In this document: positions 6,235-14,189 of the stretch, piece by piece
Layout: each line of letters starts with the position of its first letter
How positions within the stretch are numbered: position 1 is the stretch's first letter
Assembly: GCA_021163175.1 (NCBI GenBank)
Contig: JAGGXG010000106.1
Span: 1 to 23,762 of the forward strand
Length of the DNA stretch: 23,762 nucleotides
Source of the DNA: Thermoplasmata archaeon
GTDB lineage: Archaea; Thermoplasmatota; E2; UBA202; JdFR-43
Direction of reading: 5' to 3'
Notes under the pieces: model-generated
Told to the model about the DNA's origin: nothing
The model's input: the letters and a program-made list of their open reading frames with translations, nothing else
Database searches by the model: none
Translations under genes and position numbers: made by a program

Positions 6235-7752
6235 ATGCATAAAATGCTTGAAAAATTGGGTGAAAAAGATATAGAGAAGTTGTTTGATCCAGTTATAAGG
6301 CAGAGAGGATATGAATATTTTGAAGATGAAGCTGTAGTGAATCCAGTGGCTTTTGAAAATAAAATCATGGCAACAGTTGTTGGAACAGCAAATTACATTA
6401 CATCTATAGAAGTAAAAAATAATGAACTTCATTTTTCATGCACATGCCCTTACGAGGGAAGATGTAAGCATGAAGCAGCATTACTATATGCTTGGATAAA
6501 AAGAAGAGATGATTTCTTAAATATTGAGGAGATTTTGAATAATCTGAGGAAAATGGATAAAGAGGAAATTATTTCTGTTATAGAAGATGCAATCCGTGTT
6601 AATCCCGCCAACTTTGTATTTTTGGCTCCATTTGATGAAAAGGCTATGAAAAGAAAAATTGATAATCTATTTGAATTTGAATATCCCTATTCGGGGGAAT
6701 CCTTCCTTGCATCAGAACTAAAAAATCTTTTACCAAGAATAAAGAAAAACAAGGAATGCGCCGTTTCTATCTTGGAATATATTATCTTAAAAATGATTGA
6801 TTATGACGTTGTAGAATATGAGGGGTTTGAAGAAATAATGGATTTATATTTGCAGGCTCTCAAAGAAGCAATTAAAGGAAAGGTTGATGAAAAGATTGTT
6901 GAAAAATACTTTAATTACTATATCGAAAGAGATGATTTCACAGGAATATTTCTATCCATTCTGATGGACATATGTGATGTGGATAAACTAAAATTTTTAG
7001 AAAAACTGGCAAAAGAAAAAGAAGATAATGAGGAGGCTATGGAAATTCTGGTAAAAATATATGAAAATTTGGGAGAAAAGGAAAAATATGTGGATGCTGC
7101 TACAAAACTAATAAGACATCAATATTCACAGCATGAAAATTTTGATGAGAGCATCATAGAAAAATTGATTGAAATGGGGGAAACTGGAAAAGTTATCGAA
7201 CTACTCAATAAATTTAAAACACGACAAGCTCTGCATTATCTGATGCTTGCATATGAAAAAGAAGGAAATATAGACGAAGCTTTTAGAATTTCAAAGCAGC
7301 TACTCCAGCAAAACATTTATCCAAGCTTGATTTCAAAAGTAAGAAAATATGCAAAGAAAAAAGGGGAATGGGAGGAGATAAAGAAGGAAATAATCAAAGC
7401 ATTAAAAAATGATGGTCGATATGATGAAATAGTAAAACTTGCCCTCGAAGAAGAAGATGTGGAAACAATGGTGGCATATTTGCATCGCTGTCGCGACGCC
7501 CATTTATTGGAGAAGGTCTCAAAATTTATTGATGAAAGAAACGATATGGTCGCCTTAAAGAGATTGGTGGAGATATTTATTGATAAAGGAGGAAGAGAAA
7601 ATTATAAGATTGCCGTAAATTATCTGATGAAATTAAAAGAGAAATGGACAAAAAATGGAAGAATGGAAGAATGGCTCTCTTATTTGGATTACATTAAAAA
7701 GAGATATCGTAAAAAATATGGTCTGATTCTGGAGATAGAGAAAAGGATATAA
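6235..7752 (+). CDS. SWIM zinc-finger protein with a helical-repeat (TPR-like) C-terminal region
   Basis: The N-terminus (about 1-90) has a SWIM domain: residues C69-x-C71-x5-C77-x-H79 give the CxCx(n)CxH metal site, preceded by the usual short beta-strands (IMATVVGTANYITSIEVKNN). SWIM domains bind DNA or proteins. From about residue 95 to 505 the sequence is an acidic/basic alternating alpha-helical solenoid. Several stretches (AMEILVKIYENLGEKEKYVD, HYLMLAYEKEGNIDEAFRIS) resemble TPR hairpins. Many SWIM proteins in bacteria and archaea have this architecture; some are encoded beside helicases or MoxR/VWA genes, but no such partner is here. The gene seems monocistronic, between a terminator and the sucC promoter. 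Function unknown; a scaffold role is a guess. Confidence 0.88.
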   Translation: MHKMLEKLGEKDIEKLFDPVIRQRGYEYFEDEAVVNPVAFENKIMATVVGTANYITSIEVKNNELHFSCTCPYEGRCKHEAALLYAWIKRRDDFLNIEEILNNLRKMDKEEIISVIEDAIRVNPANFVFLAPFDEKAMKRKIDNLFEFEYPYSGESFLASELKNLLPRIKKNKECAVSILEYIILKMIDYDVVEYEGFEEIMDLYLQALKEAIKGKVDEKIVEKYFNYYIERDDFTGIFLSILMDICDVDKLKFLEKLAKEKEDNEEAMEILVKIYENLGEKEKYVDAATKLIRHQYSQHENFDESIIEKLIEMGETGKVIELLNKFKTRQALHYLMLAYEKEGNIDEAFRISKQLLQQNIYPSLISKVRKYAKKKGEWEEIKKEIIKALKNDGRYDEIVKLALEEEDVETMVAYLHRCRDAHLLEKVSKFIDERNDMVALKRLVEIFIDKGGRENYKIAVNYLMKLKEKWTKNGRMEEWLSYLDYIKKRYRKKYGLILEIEKRI

Positions 7753-7767
7753 CATCAGCAAACACTA

Positions 7768-7779
7768 AATTTTAAAATG
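7768..7779 (+). promoter_or_regulatory. TATA-like box of the sucCD operon
   Basis: AATTTTAAAATG is centred about 24 bases before the sucC ATG at 7796. There is no Shine-Dalgarno before that ATG, so transcription probably starts at or next to it. Confidence 0.5.
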
Positions 7780-7795
7780 GCATGGATATAACATC

Positions 7796-8860
7796 ATGAA
7801 ATTGTTTGAATGGCAGGGAAAAGAATTGTTTAGCAGCTATGGCATAGCTGTCCCAAAAGGCAAAGTCATAGATAAAAAAGAAGAACTGGAAAAAATAGAC
7901 ATACCATTTCCATGGGTTTTAAAAGCCCAGGTTTTGGTGGGCGGCAGGGGCAAAGCAGGCGGAATAAAGATTGCGAATGATATGGAGGAGGCAAGAAAGG
8001 CTTTCGATGAAATAATGGCAATGGAAATTAAGGGTGAGAAAGTCAAAAAAATTTTGGTTGAAGAAAAGGCGGAAATTGAAAAAGAAATGTATCTGAGCTT
8101 TTTCCTTGATAGGAGCAGCAGGCAATTTTTAATGATGTTTTCTTCTAAGGGGGGAGTTGACATCGAATCAATGAAGGAAAATGTGAAAAAGATATACATC
8201 AATCCATTGATAGGATTGCAGCAGTATCATTTGCGTAAGATTCCGAAAGAAGTAAGGCAGATAGCGAGGAGTCTTTACAATCTATTCGTCGAGAAGGATT
8301 GTGAGCTCGCGGAAATAAATCCTCTTGCTATTGCAGGAGGAGAAGCTCTTGCCTTAGACTCAAAAATAATAATAGATGACAATGCCATGTATCGCCATGG
8401 CGAGCTTCCAAAAGAAAATGCCGAACTAACTCCACTGGAAAGGGAAGCAAGAAGCAAGGGAATAGCTTTTGTCCAGCTCGATGGAAACATTGGTGTCATC
8501 GCAAATGGAGCTGGTTTAACAATGGCTACGCTCGACGCTTTAAATGAATTTAATGGCAAAGGGGGTGTTTTTTTGGATTTGGGGGGTACAGACGATCCAG
8601 AAAAAGTTAAGCAGGCTTTGGAGATAATGGTTAAGGCAAAGCCAAAGGTTATTTTGATAAATTTATTTGGCGGGATAACGAAATGTGATACAGTTGCCAA
8701 AGGAATAATTGAATTTATGCAGGAAAATGAGACACCACCAATTGTTGCAAGGATAAAAGGAGTTAATGAAGATGTTGCAAGGGAAATGCTTAAGGATTAT
8801 GTTATAGCTGTCGATTCATTTCAGGAAGTTGCAAAAAAGGCAGCGGAGTTGGGTGGTTAA
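7796..8860 (+). CDS. sucC: Succinyl-CoA synthetase (succinate-CoA ligase) beta subunit
   Basis: The beta subunit carries the nucleotide-binding ATP-grasp domain and the succinate site; with SucD it interconverts succinyl-CoA plus ADP and phosphate with succinate, CoA and ATP. The sequence has the N-terminal LFEWQGKELFSSYGI, the ATP-grasp lysine/glycine loop LVGGRGKAGGIK, the metal-binding CELAEINPLAI and DDNAMYRH, the CoA-ligase-domain LDGNIGVIANGAGL and GGTDDPEKV, and NLFGGITKCD near the end. At 354 residues it is some 30 shorter than E. coli SucC. It is immediately followed by sucD (one base between stop and start), so the subunits are co-expressed. No other citric-acid-cycle gene is in the window. 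Confidence 0.96.
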   Translation: MKLFEWQGKELFSSYGIAVPKGKVIDKKEELEKIDIPFPWVLKAQVLVGGRGKAGGIKIANDMEEARKAFDEIMAMEIKGEKVKKILVEEKAEIEKEMYLSFFLDRSSRQFLMMFSSKGGVDIESMKENVKKIYINPLIGLQQYHLRKIPKEVRQIARSLYNLFVEKDCELAEINPLAIAGGEALALDSKIIIDDNAMYRHGELPKENAELTPLEREARSKGIAFVQLDGNIGVIANGAGLTMATLDALNEFNGKGGVFLDLGGTDDPEKVKQALEIMVKAKPKVILINLFGGITKCDTVAKGIIEFMQENETPPIVARIKGVNEDVAREMLKDYVIAVDSFQEVAKKAAELGG

Positions 8861-8861
8861 A

Positions 8862-9734
8862 ATGGCAATATGGGTGGATGAAGATATAAGGTTATTGGTG
8901 CAGGGCATTACTGGGCATCAGGGACAATTTCATACAAAAGCAATGCAGGAATTTGGAACAAATATTGTTGCTGGCGTAACACCCGGCAAAGGAGGAATGC
9001 AGGTTCATGGTGTTCCTGTTTATGATAGCGTGGAAGATGCAATGGAAAGAGAGCCGAATGCAAGTATTGTTTTTGTGCCCGCCGCCTTCGCCAGGGATGC
9101 TGTTATCGAAGCGCTCGATGCTGGAATAAAGCTTATCGTTGTCATAACGGAGAACATTCCATTTCATGACACAATGCAATTCGTGCATTATGCAATGTAT
9201 AAAAACGCTCGCGTTATAGGGCCGAATTGCCCGGGAATAGCGTCTCCAGGGAAATCAAAAATCGGAATATTTCCAAACATAATATTTAAAGAAGGGAACG
9301 TTGGCGTGGCTTCTCGCTCTGGCACTCTGACATATGAAATCGTGGCATCACTTTCCAAAGCTGGCATCGGACAATCAACGTGCGTTGGTCTGGGAGGAGA
9401 TCCAATAACAGGCTCTACTTTCATCGACGCTTTGAAAGCTTTTGAGGAAGATGAGGAAACGAAGGCGATAGTAATGGTTGGTGAGATTGGAGGAACTGCC
9501 GAGGAAGAGGCAGCTGAGTACATAAAAAGAAACGTTAGCAAGCCAGTCTATGCTTACATAGCTGGCAGAACAGCGCCGCCTGGAAAACGAATGGGGCATG
9601 CAGGCGCCATAATAGCAGGCAACATGGGGACGGCTGAATCAAAAATAGCCGCCCTGGAAGATGCTGGCGTTGTTGTGGCTCGTTTTCCATATGAAATTGC
9701 TGGATTGATAAAGAATGATAAGGAAATTTGGTAA
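8862..9734 (+). CDS. sucD: Succinyl-CoA synthetase alpha subunit
   Basis: The 290-residue alpha subunit binds CoA and carries the phosphohistidine intermediate. Visible landmarks are the Rossmann-type start VQGITGHQGQFHTKAMQ, VTPGKGG, GPNCPGIASPG (about 120-130), SRSGTLTYEI, GLGGDPITGSTF, GEIGGTAEEEAAEYI, and GHAGAIIAGNMGTAESK with His246 as the phosphorylated residue. I start it at the ATG 8862, one base after the sucC TAA, with GGTGG five bases upstream. An upstream in-frame ATG would add an unrelated segment inside sucC. The last 20 bases overlap the next gene. Confidence 0.97.
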   Translation: MAIWVDEDIRLLVQGITGHQGQFHTKAMQEFGTNIVAGVTPGKGGMQVHGVPVYDSVEDAMEREPNASIVFVPAAFARDAVIEALDAGIKLIVVITENIPFHDTMQFVHYAMYKNARVIGPNCPGIASPGKSKIGIFPNIIFKEGNVGVASRSGTLTYEIVASLSKAGIGQSTCVGLGGDPITGSTFIDALKAFEEDEETKAIVMVGEIGGTAEEEAAEYIKRNVSKPVYAYIAGRTAPPGKRMGHAGAIIAGNMGTAESKIAALEDAGVVVARFPYEIAGLIKNDKEIW

Positions 9735-10194
9735 ATGGGAGCCAAGCATTGATGGCAATGCAATCATAGATGAGACTGCAATCATAATGGGAAATGTTTC
9801 TGCTGGAAAGGCATTTATTTTTCCTCATGCCATGATAAGGGCTGATGAGCATAAGGTGGTGATAGAGGACAATGTTGCAATACTCGACAAAGCTTTTATA
9901 GAAGCGCATAGTGATGTTTTGATTGAAAGCGGTGCCATAATATCGCATGCTGCAGTAATTCATGGAGGAAGAATTGGGAGAGGAGCATTGATTGGAATAG
10001 GGGCAATTGTTCTTGGAGCAGATGTTGGCAGAGAAAGCATAGTGGCTGCTGGAAGCGTTGTAAAAAATGATGTGGAAGAAAGAAGCATGGTTGCTGGAAT
10101 ACCTGCAAGAAAGGTAAGGGATGTAAATGAAAAAGATGTGGAAGAAATTAAAAAAATGTTGGAGGAAATAAAACAGAAGGCGAAATGGCTATGA
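9715..10194 (+). CDS. Gamma-class carbonic anhydrase-like left-handed beta-helix protein
   Basis: The 159-residue protein has hexapeptide-repeat coils throughout (VSAGKAFIFP, RIGRGALIGIGAIVLGADVG, SIVAAGSVV) and the family C-terminus SMVAGIPARKVRDV followed by an amphipathic helix. It belongs to the gamma-carbonic anhydrase/YrdA/PaaY group of trimeric zinc proteins. Arg42, Asp44, His78 and His83 match conserved active-site positions. The first zinc His, normally in a 'D-N-x-V-I-H' context, appears to be Glu63 (LDKAFIEAHS), with a His two residues later (His65). Carbonic anhydrase activity is therefore doubtful; it may be an altered metal enzyme. The ATG at 9715 overlaps the end of sucD by 20 bases; no shorter start is available. 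It is in the sucCD operon. Confidence 0.88.
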   Translation: MIRKFGKWEPSIDGNAIIDETAIIMGNVSAGKAFIFPHAMIRADEHKVVIEDNVAILDKAFIEAHSDVLIESGAIISHAAVIHGGRIGRGALIGIGAIVLGADVGRESIVAAGSVVKNDVEERSMVAGIPARKVRDVNEKDVEEIKKMLEEIKQKAKWL

Positions 10195-10799
10195 AAGAAA
10201 TTAAAATCGATGGAAGCATAATCCATTTTCTTCCTGTAATACATGGCTTAACTGAAGAAGGAAAAAAAGTGGAGAAGGCAATAAATGAAATAAAACCAGA
10301 TTGTGTTGCAGTGGGAATATCAGAAGAAGATATTGAGGCAATAAAAGAATATGATAGCCAGCTTGAAATGCCTCCCCAATATGAATATTATTTACTTTAT
10401 CTTTCGAACTATGGAAAGGTATCTGTTCCTCCTGCAGATATAAAAAAAGCTTATGAAATATGCAATGAGAAGAATATAGAAATACATCCAATAGATGTTA
10501 ACGATGATGAATATGCTGATTTGCTGATAAAAAATGTTTCAATAATTTCTTTAATAAGGCAATCGAGAAAAATGAAAAAGTTGAGAAACAAGAAATTTAA
10601 AGCTAAAAATGCAAAAGAATTTGTCTTTGAATGGGATGATTTCATGACTTCCATTAAGGCTTTTAAGAAAATAGAAATGGCGAGAGAGAGAAAAATGGCC
10701 GAAGAACTGAAAAAGCTTGCGAAGAGATACAAAAGAGTGCTTGCAATCATACCCGTGGAGAGATATGAAGGCGTTTTAAACAGACTGGAAAAGATATAA
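10185..10799 (+). CDS. Divergent TraB/GumN-like protein
   Basis: The 204-residue sequence follows the layout of TraB-type proteins: an early strand ending in FLPVIHG (where TraB has GTxH), IKPDCVAVGIS (as in 'PDxVAVEL'), a segment PPADIKKAYEICNEKNIEIHPIDV (as in the 'GAEVxLIDRDI' region), a basic helical part, then EMARERKMAEELKKL and RVLAIIPVERYEGVLNRL. In canonical TraB the last part reads 'VVGAGHxxG'; here GAGH is replaced by PVER, and the Glu after 'AVE' by Gly. The fold may be kept with activity lost or changed. TraB proteins are membrane-associated in some lineages, but no strong transmembrane segment is visible here. Two starts are possible: ATG 10185, with AGAAGG four bases upstream, or ATG 10191, which overlaps the previous stop as ATGA. 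Confidence 0.7.
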   Translation: MAMKEIKIDGSIIHFLPVIHGLTEEGKKVEKAINEIKPDCVAVGISEEDIEAIKEYDSQLEMPPQYEYYLLYLSNYGKVSVPPADIKKAYEICNEKNIEIHPIDVNDDEYADLLIKNVSIISLIRQSRKMKKLRNKKFKAKNAKEFVFEWDDFMTSIKAFKKIEMARERKMAEELKKLAKRYKRVLAIIPVERYEGVLNRLEKI

Positions 10800-10822
10800 A
10801 AAATGGGCTCGCATTACCATCC

Positions 10823-12130
10823 ATGAAGAAGAAAGTTGTTATAATGGGCGCCGCCGGTAGAGATTTTCACAATTTCAATGTTGTTTTCCGGGACAATGAG
10901 GAATACGAGGTTGTTGCATTTACAGCCACGCAAATTCCAAATATCACAGGAAGGAAATATCCTCCAGAACTTGCAGGAAAACTTTATCCAGAGGGGATAC
11001 CCATATATGAGGAGGAGCGACTTCCAGAAATAATAAAGGAGCATGGAGTCGATGAAGCAGTTTTTTCATATTCCGATGTTTCTTACAATAAGGTCATGCA
11101 TAAGGGAGCGATAGCAAATGCTGCTGGAGCAAGTTTCAAACTTCTTTCTCCTAGCCAGACCATGCTTAAATCGAATAAGCCAGTTATAGCTGTATGTGCA
11201 GTCAGAACAGGCTGTGGAAAATCGCAGTTCAGCAGAAAAATTTTTGAATTGCTTTCGAAAAAGGTGAAAGTTGTTGCAGTCCGCCACCCAATGCCCTATG
11301 GCGATTTAGCAAAACAGCGTTGCCAGCGTTTTGCAAGCTATGAAGATTTGGACAAGCATGAATGCACAATAGAGGAAAGGGAGGAATATGAACCTTATAT
11401 TGATATGCATGGCATAGTATATGCAGGCGTTGACTATGAAGAAATTTTGAGAAAGGCTGAAAAAGAGGCAGATATCATAATATGGGATGGCGGCAATAAT
11501 GATTATCCTTTCTACAAACCAGATTTGCATATCGTAATAGCTGATCCCCATCGTGCCGGGCATGAAAGAAGTTATTATCCTGGCGAGCTAAATGCAATGA
11601 TGGCAGACGTTGTTATAATAAACAAGGTTGATACTGCCAAAGAAGAAGGTGTTAAAAAAGTGGAAGATAACATAAAAGAAATAAATCCGAAGGCAAAGAT
11701 ATTAAAGGCTACATCTCCAATAAAAGTTGAAGGCGATATAAAGGGAAAGCGCGTTATAGTAATAGAGGACGGCCCAACAATAACACACGGCGAGATGCCA
11801 TATGGAGCAGCCACCATAGCGGCGCAGCAACACGGCGCTGCCATTGTAGATGCTAAAAAATATGCTGTTGGTTCAATCCTTGAAACATATAAGAAGTATC
11901 CGCACCTCCAGAAAGTACTGCCAGCTATGGGCTATGGAAAACAGCAGATAAAAGAGCTTGAGGAAACGATAAACAATGCAGATTGTGATGCTGTCCTTGC
12001 AGGCACACCCATTGATTTAAGGCGGGTAATAAATGTAAATAAACCAGTGATAAGAGTAAGATATGGAGTTGGAGAAGAAATTGAAAAAGAGCTTGAAAAA
12101 ATACTGGATGAATTTTTAGAAAAGATCTAA
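10823..12130 (+). CDS. Cyclic 2,3-diphosphoglycerate synthetase family protein
   Basis: The 435-residue sequence matches the cPGS family, whose studied member from Methanothermus fervidus makes cyclic 2,3-diphosphoglycerate, a thermoprotectant and phosphate store, from 2,3-diphosphoglycerate with ATP. An N-terminal Rossmann-like domain (MKKKVVIMGAAGRDFHNFNV) is followed by a P-loop GCGKS (130-134), a Walker-B-like WDGGNND (221-227), NKVD (267-270), and a C-terminal domain ending in a regular alpha/beta pattern with DAVLAGTPIDLRRV. The family occurs in many archaea and bacteria in which cDPG has not been reported, so the exact product here is uncertain. It begins 23 bases after the TraB-like gene and is probably in the same operon. 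Its stop overlaps the convergent eL15 stop (CTAA). Confidence 0.87.
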   Translation: MKKKVVIMGAAGRDFHNFNVVFRDNEEYEVVAFTATQIPNITGRKYPPELAGKLYPEGIPIYEEERLPEIIKEHGVDEAVFSYSDVSYNKVMHKGAIANAAGASFKLLSPSQTMLKSNKPVIAVCAVRTGCGKSQFSRKIFELLSKKVKVVAVRHPMPYGDLAKQRCQRFASYEDLDKHECTIEEREEYEPYIDMHGIVYAGVDYEEILRKAEKEADIIIWDGGNNDYPFYKPDLHIVIADPHRAGHERSYYPGELNAMMADVVIINKVDTAKEEGVKKVEDNIKEINPKAKILKATSPIKVEGDIKGKRVIVIEDGPTITHGEMPYGAATIAAQQHGAAIVDAKKYAVGSILETYKKYPHLQKVLPAMGYGKQQIKELEETINNADCDAVLAGTPIDLRRVINVNKPVIRVRYGVGEEIEKELEKILDEFLEKI

Positions 12131-12696
12131 CTCTTGTTTGCTCTAACGCTTGGGCGCGCTTTTTCAGCCCCCTTTCCTTTATTTCTCAATCCTCTTCCTT
12201 TCTTTCCAGCAGATGTTTTTCCACGGAATGCTCTTCCTCTATCATGAACAATCCAGTTTATTTGGCTGTCGTTTAAGATAGCTGGATGGCTTCTATCAAC
12301 CAAAATAACTTCATAATAATGATATTTTCCATCCTTTCCAACCCAGTATGAATTTAGCACTTCCATATTTGGATATTTTCTTGCCACTCTCTCCTCTGCA
12401 ATTCTCTGTATTGACTTTTTGGGAGTTATCTTCTTTACTCCCATTTTTGATGGCTTCCTTCCTTTATTTGGTCTTTCTTTTCTTCTTCCTCCTTTTCTTA
12501 CTCTCGCCCTTACAAGGATAAAACCCTGTTTTGCTTTGTAGCCAAGAGCTCTAGCCCTGTCTGGACGCAATGGCTTGTCAACTCTTACAATAGCATCGCC
12601 TCGCCTCCATTCAATAAGGCGATGCCATTGTGGACTATCATATGTTACGTCAACCTTCTTCCATGCAAGGCGAAGATAGTGATACATTCCTTTCAT
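12127..12696 (-). CDS. rpl15e: 50S ribosomal protein eL15
   Basis: The 189-residue, strongly basic protein is a full-length archaeal/eukaryotic L15e, a component of the large subunit core. Diagnostic parts are MYHYLRLAWKK, WRRGDAIVRVDKPLRPDRAR, GYKAKQGFILVRARVRKGGR, NMEVLNSYWVGKDGKYHYYE, and RAFRGKTSAGKKGRGLRNKG. I use the ATG at 12696, three codons before a second ATG, because a TATA-like box (12718-12727) is centred 26 bases upstream and predicts a transcript starting exactly there. It stands alone, converging on cPGS with a four-base overlap. Confidence 0.97.
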   Translation of the reverse strand: MKGMYHYLRLAWKKVDVTYDSPQWHRLIEWRRGDAIVRVDKPLRPDRARALGYKAKQGFILVRARVRKGGRRKERPNKGRKPSKMGVKKITPKKSIQRIAEERVARKYPNMEVLNSYWVGKDGKYHYYEVILVDRSHPAILNDSQINWIVHDRGRAFRGKTSAGKKGRGLRNKGKGAEKARPSVRANKS

Positions 12697-12823
12697 CTCA
12701 AAACGAAAACAAAAGGAATATATAAATTTTGATATGCATCCATCATTCCAAAATGAATTTCACTTGACGCCATCAATTTCATATACCCCACTCCCTTAAT
12801 GATATTTAATTAGAGGTGAAAAT
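12697..12823. promoter_or_regulatory. Divergent promoter region between eL15 and the ATP sulfurylase operon
   Basis: On the reverse strand, AAATTTATATATTCC (12729-12715) is the eL15 TATA box, giving a leaderless mRNA. On the forward strand, TTTCATATAC (12776-12785) is about 25 bases before 12806, which would leave an 18-base leader containing the GAGGTG ribosome-binding site (12813-12818) of the RHH gene. No palindromic operator is obvious. Confidence 0.45.
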
Positions 12824-13048
12824 ATGGGAGAGGAAAAGAAATTTACGACGGTTTCGATACCGACGCCGTTGTTTAAAAAAATTGAGGAAAGGATAAAGGG
12901 AACAGGCTTTACGAGTGTTCCAAGCTATGTTACGTATATTTTAAGAGAGCTGATTGCAGAGACGGAGGAAGAAGAGGAAGAACCTTTTACAAAAGAAGAC
13001 GAGGAAAGAATAAAAGAAAGGCTTCGTGCTTTAGGGTATCTTGATTAA
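12824..13048 (+). CDS. Small ribbon-helix-helix (CopG/MetJ-like) protein
   Basis: This 74-residue protein has the ribbon-helix-helix pattern: a beta-strand (KFTTVSIPTPLFKKI), helix 1 (LFKKIEERIKG), a turn with S-V-P-S, and helix 2 (SYVTYILRELIAE). An acidic tail follows (EEEEEPFTKEDEER) and a final helix. RHH proteins are dimeric DNA-binding repressors, but the acidic C-terminus could also serve protein interaction. A good Shine-Dalgarno GAGGTG lies six bases before the ATG. It is separated from the ATP sulfurylase gene by one base, so it is probably a dedicated regulator or accessory factor of that operon; this is inferred from context only. Confidence 0.85.
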   Translation: MGEEKKFTTVSIPTPLFKKIEERIKGTGFTSVPSYVTYILRELIAETEEEEEEPFTKEDEERIKERLRALGYLD

Positions 13049-13049
13049 A

Positions 13050-14189
13050 ATGGCAGCAAAACCGCATGGTGGGAAGCTTGTGGAAAGGATAGAAAAAAAG
13101 GAACGACGCGAGGAAGCAAAAGAAATGCCTAGGAAGGACATAAGCATAGATGAAGCCAGAGATTCGGCGAATATTGCCCATGTTGTTTTTTCTCCACTGG
13201 AAGGATATATGGTAAGGGAGGATTTTGAAAATGTTTTGATACATGGTCGCCTTTCCAATGATTTGCCATGGACGATACCCATTGTTATGGATGTCGATAG
13301 GGAAGAGATAGACAAAATACTTGAAGGAGATGATATAGCCTTATTCTATAATGACGCGCCGATTGCAACAATGAAAGTTGAGGAAATTTTTCCTTATGAT
13401 AAGAAGGGGTATGCCACGAAAGTATATAAAACAGAAAGTATGGAACATCCGGGAGTGGCTCAGCTTTTCGAAAAGAAGAATTTTTTGATTGGAGGAAAAA
13501 TAAATTTGCTGAATGATGTGCCAACAAAATTCCCAAATTACAAGCTATGGCCCAAGGAAACAAGGATTTTGTTTAAAGCGAGGGGATGGGAAACCATTGT
13601 TGGTTTCCAGACAAGAAATGCTCCCCATGTTGGTCATGAATATGTTCAGAAAACAGCACTTACATTTGTCGATGGTTTGTTCATCAATCCTCTTATAGGA
13701 AAAAAGAAAAAGGGAGATTTTAAGGACGAAATTATAATAGCCACATGTGAAGCATTGTTCAAAAATTATTATCCGAAGGATGCAGCAACAATTGCAATTC
13801 TCGAGACAGAGATGAGATATGCAGGGCCAAGAGAAGCTATATTCCATGCAATAATACGAAAAAATTATGGATGCACTCATTTCATAGTTGGAAGGGATCA
13901 TGCAGGTGTCGGAAACTTCTATGGGCCATATGAAGCTCAGGAAATATTTTATGAAGATCCTGATCTCGGCATAACTCCTCTATTCTTTGAATCCTTCTTT
14001 TACTGCAAGAAATGCGGAAGCGTTGTAAACGAAAAAATATGCCCTCATGGAAAGGAAGATAGAATAAACTTTTCAGGAACCAAAATAAGGGAAATGCTTT
14101 TGCAGGGGCGCCGCCTGCCTGAGGCAATGATGCGCCCGGAAGTGGCGGACGTGATATTGAAAGCGGAAAACCCGTTTGTGGGAGCATGA
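13050..14189 (+). CDS. sat: Sulfate adenylyltransferase (ATP sulfurylase)
   Basis: This enzyme forms adenosine 5'-phosphosulfate and pyrophosphate from sulfate and ATP, or runs in reverse. The 379-residue protein has QTRNAPHVGHE at 187-197 (the QxRNPxHxxHE substrate motif, with Ala for Pro) and GRDHAGVGNFYGPYEAQ at 281-297. A CxxC pair (Cys319, Cys322) and CPHG (331-334) form a zinc-binding site as in other archaeal and sulfate-reducer ATP sulfurylases. No APS-kinase domain is fused, and no apr or dsr gene is nearby, so assimilatory or dissimilatory use is undecided. I use the ATG at 13050, one base after the RHH stop, instead of an in-frame TTG at 13041. The stop overlaps the DHH gene as ATGA. 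Confidence 0.95.
   Translation: MAAKPHGGKLVERIEKKERREEAKEMPRKDISIDEARDSANIAHVVFSPLEGYMVREDFENVLIHGRLSNDLPWTIPIVMDVDREEIDKILEGDDIALFYNDAPIATMKVEEIFPYDKKGYATKVYKTESMEHPGVAQLFEKKNFLIGGKINLLNDVPTKFPNYKLWPKETRILFKARGWETIVGFQTRNAPHVGHEYVQKTALTFVDGLFINPLIGKKKKGDFKDEIIIATCEALFKNYYPKDAATIAILETEMRYAGPREAIFHAIIRKNYGCTHFIVGRDHAGVGNFYGPYEAQEIFYEDPDLGITPLFFESFFYCKKCGSVVNEKICPHGKEDRINFSGTKIREMLLQGRRLPEAMMRPEVADVILKAENPFVGA

Noticed and set aside
8829..8861. Eleven extra residues at the start of sucD
   Set aside because: They lie inside sucC in another frame; the ATG at 8862 has GGTGG upstream and gives the standard N-terminus.
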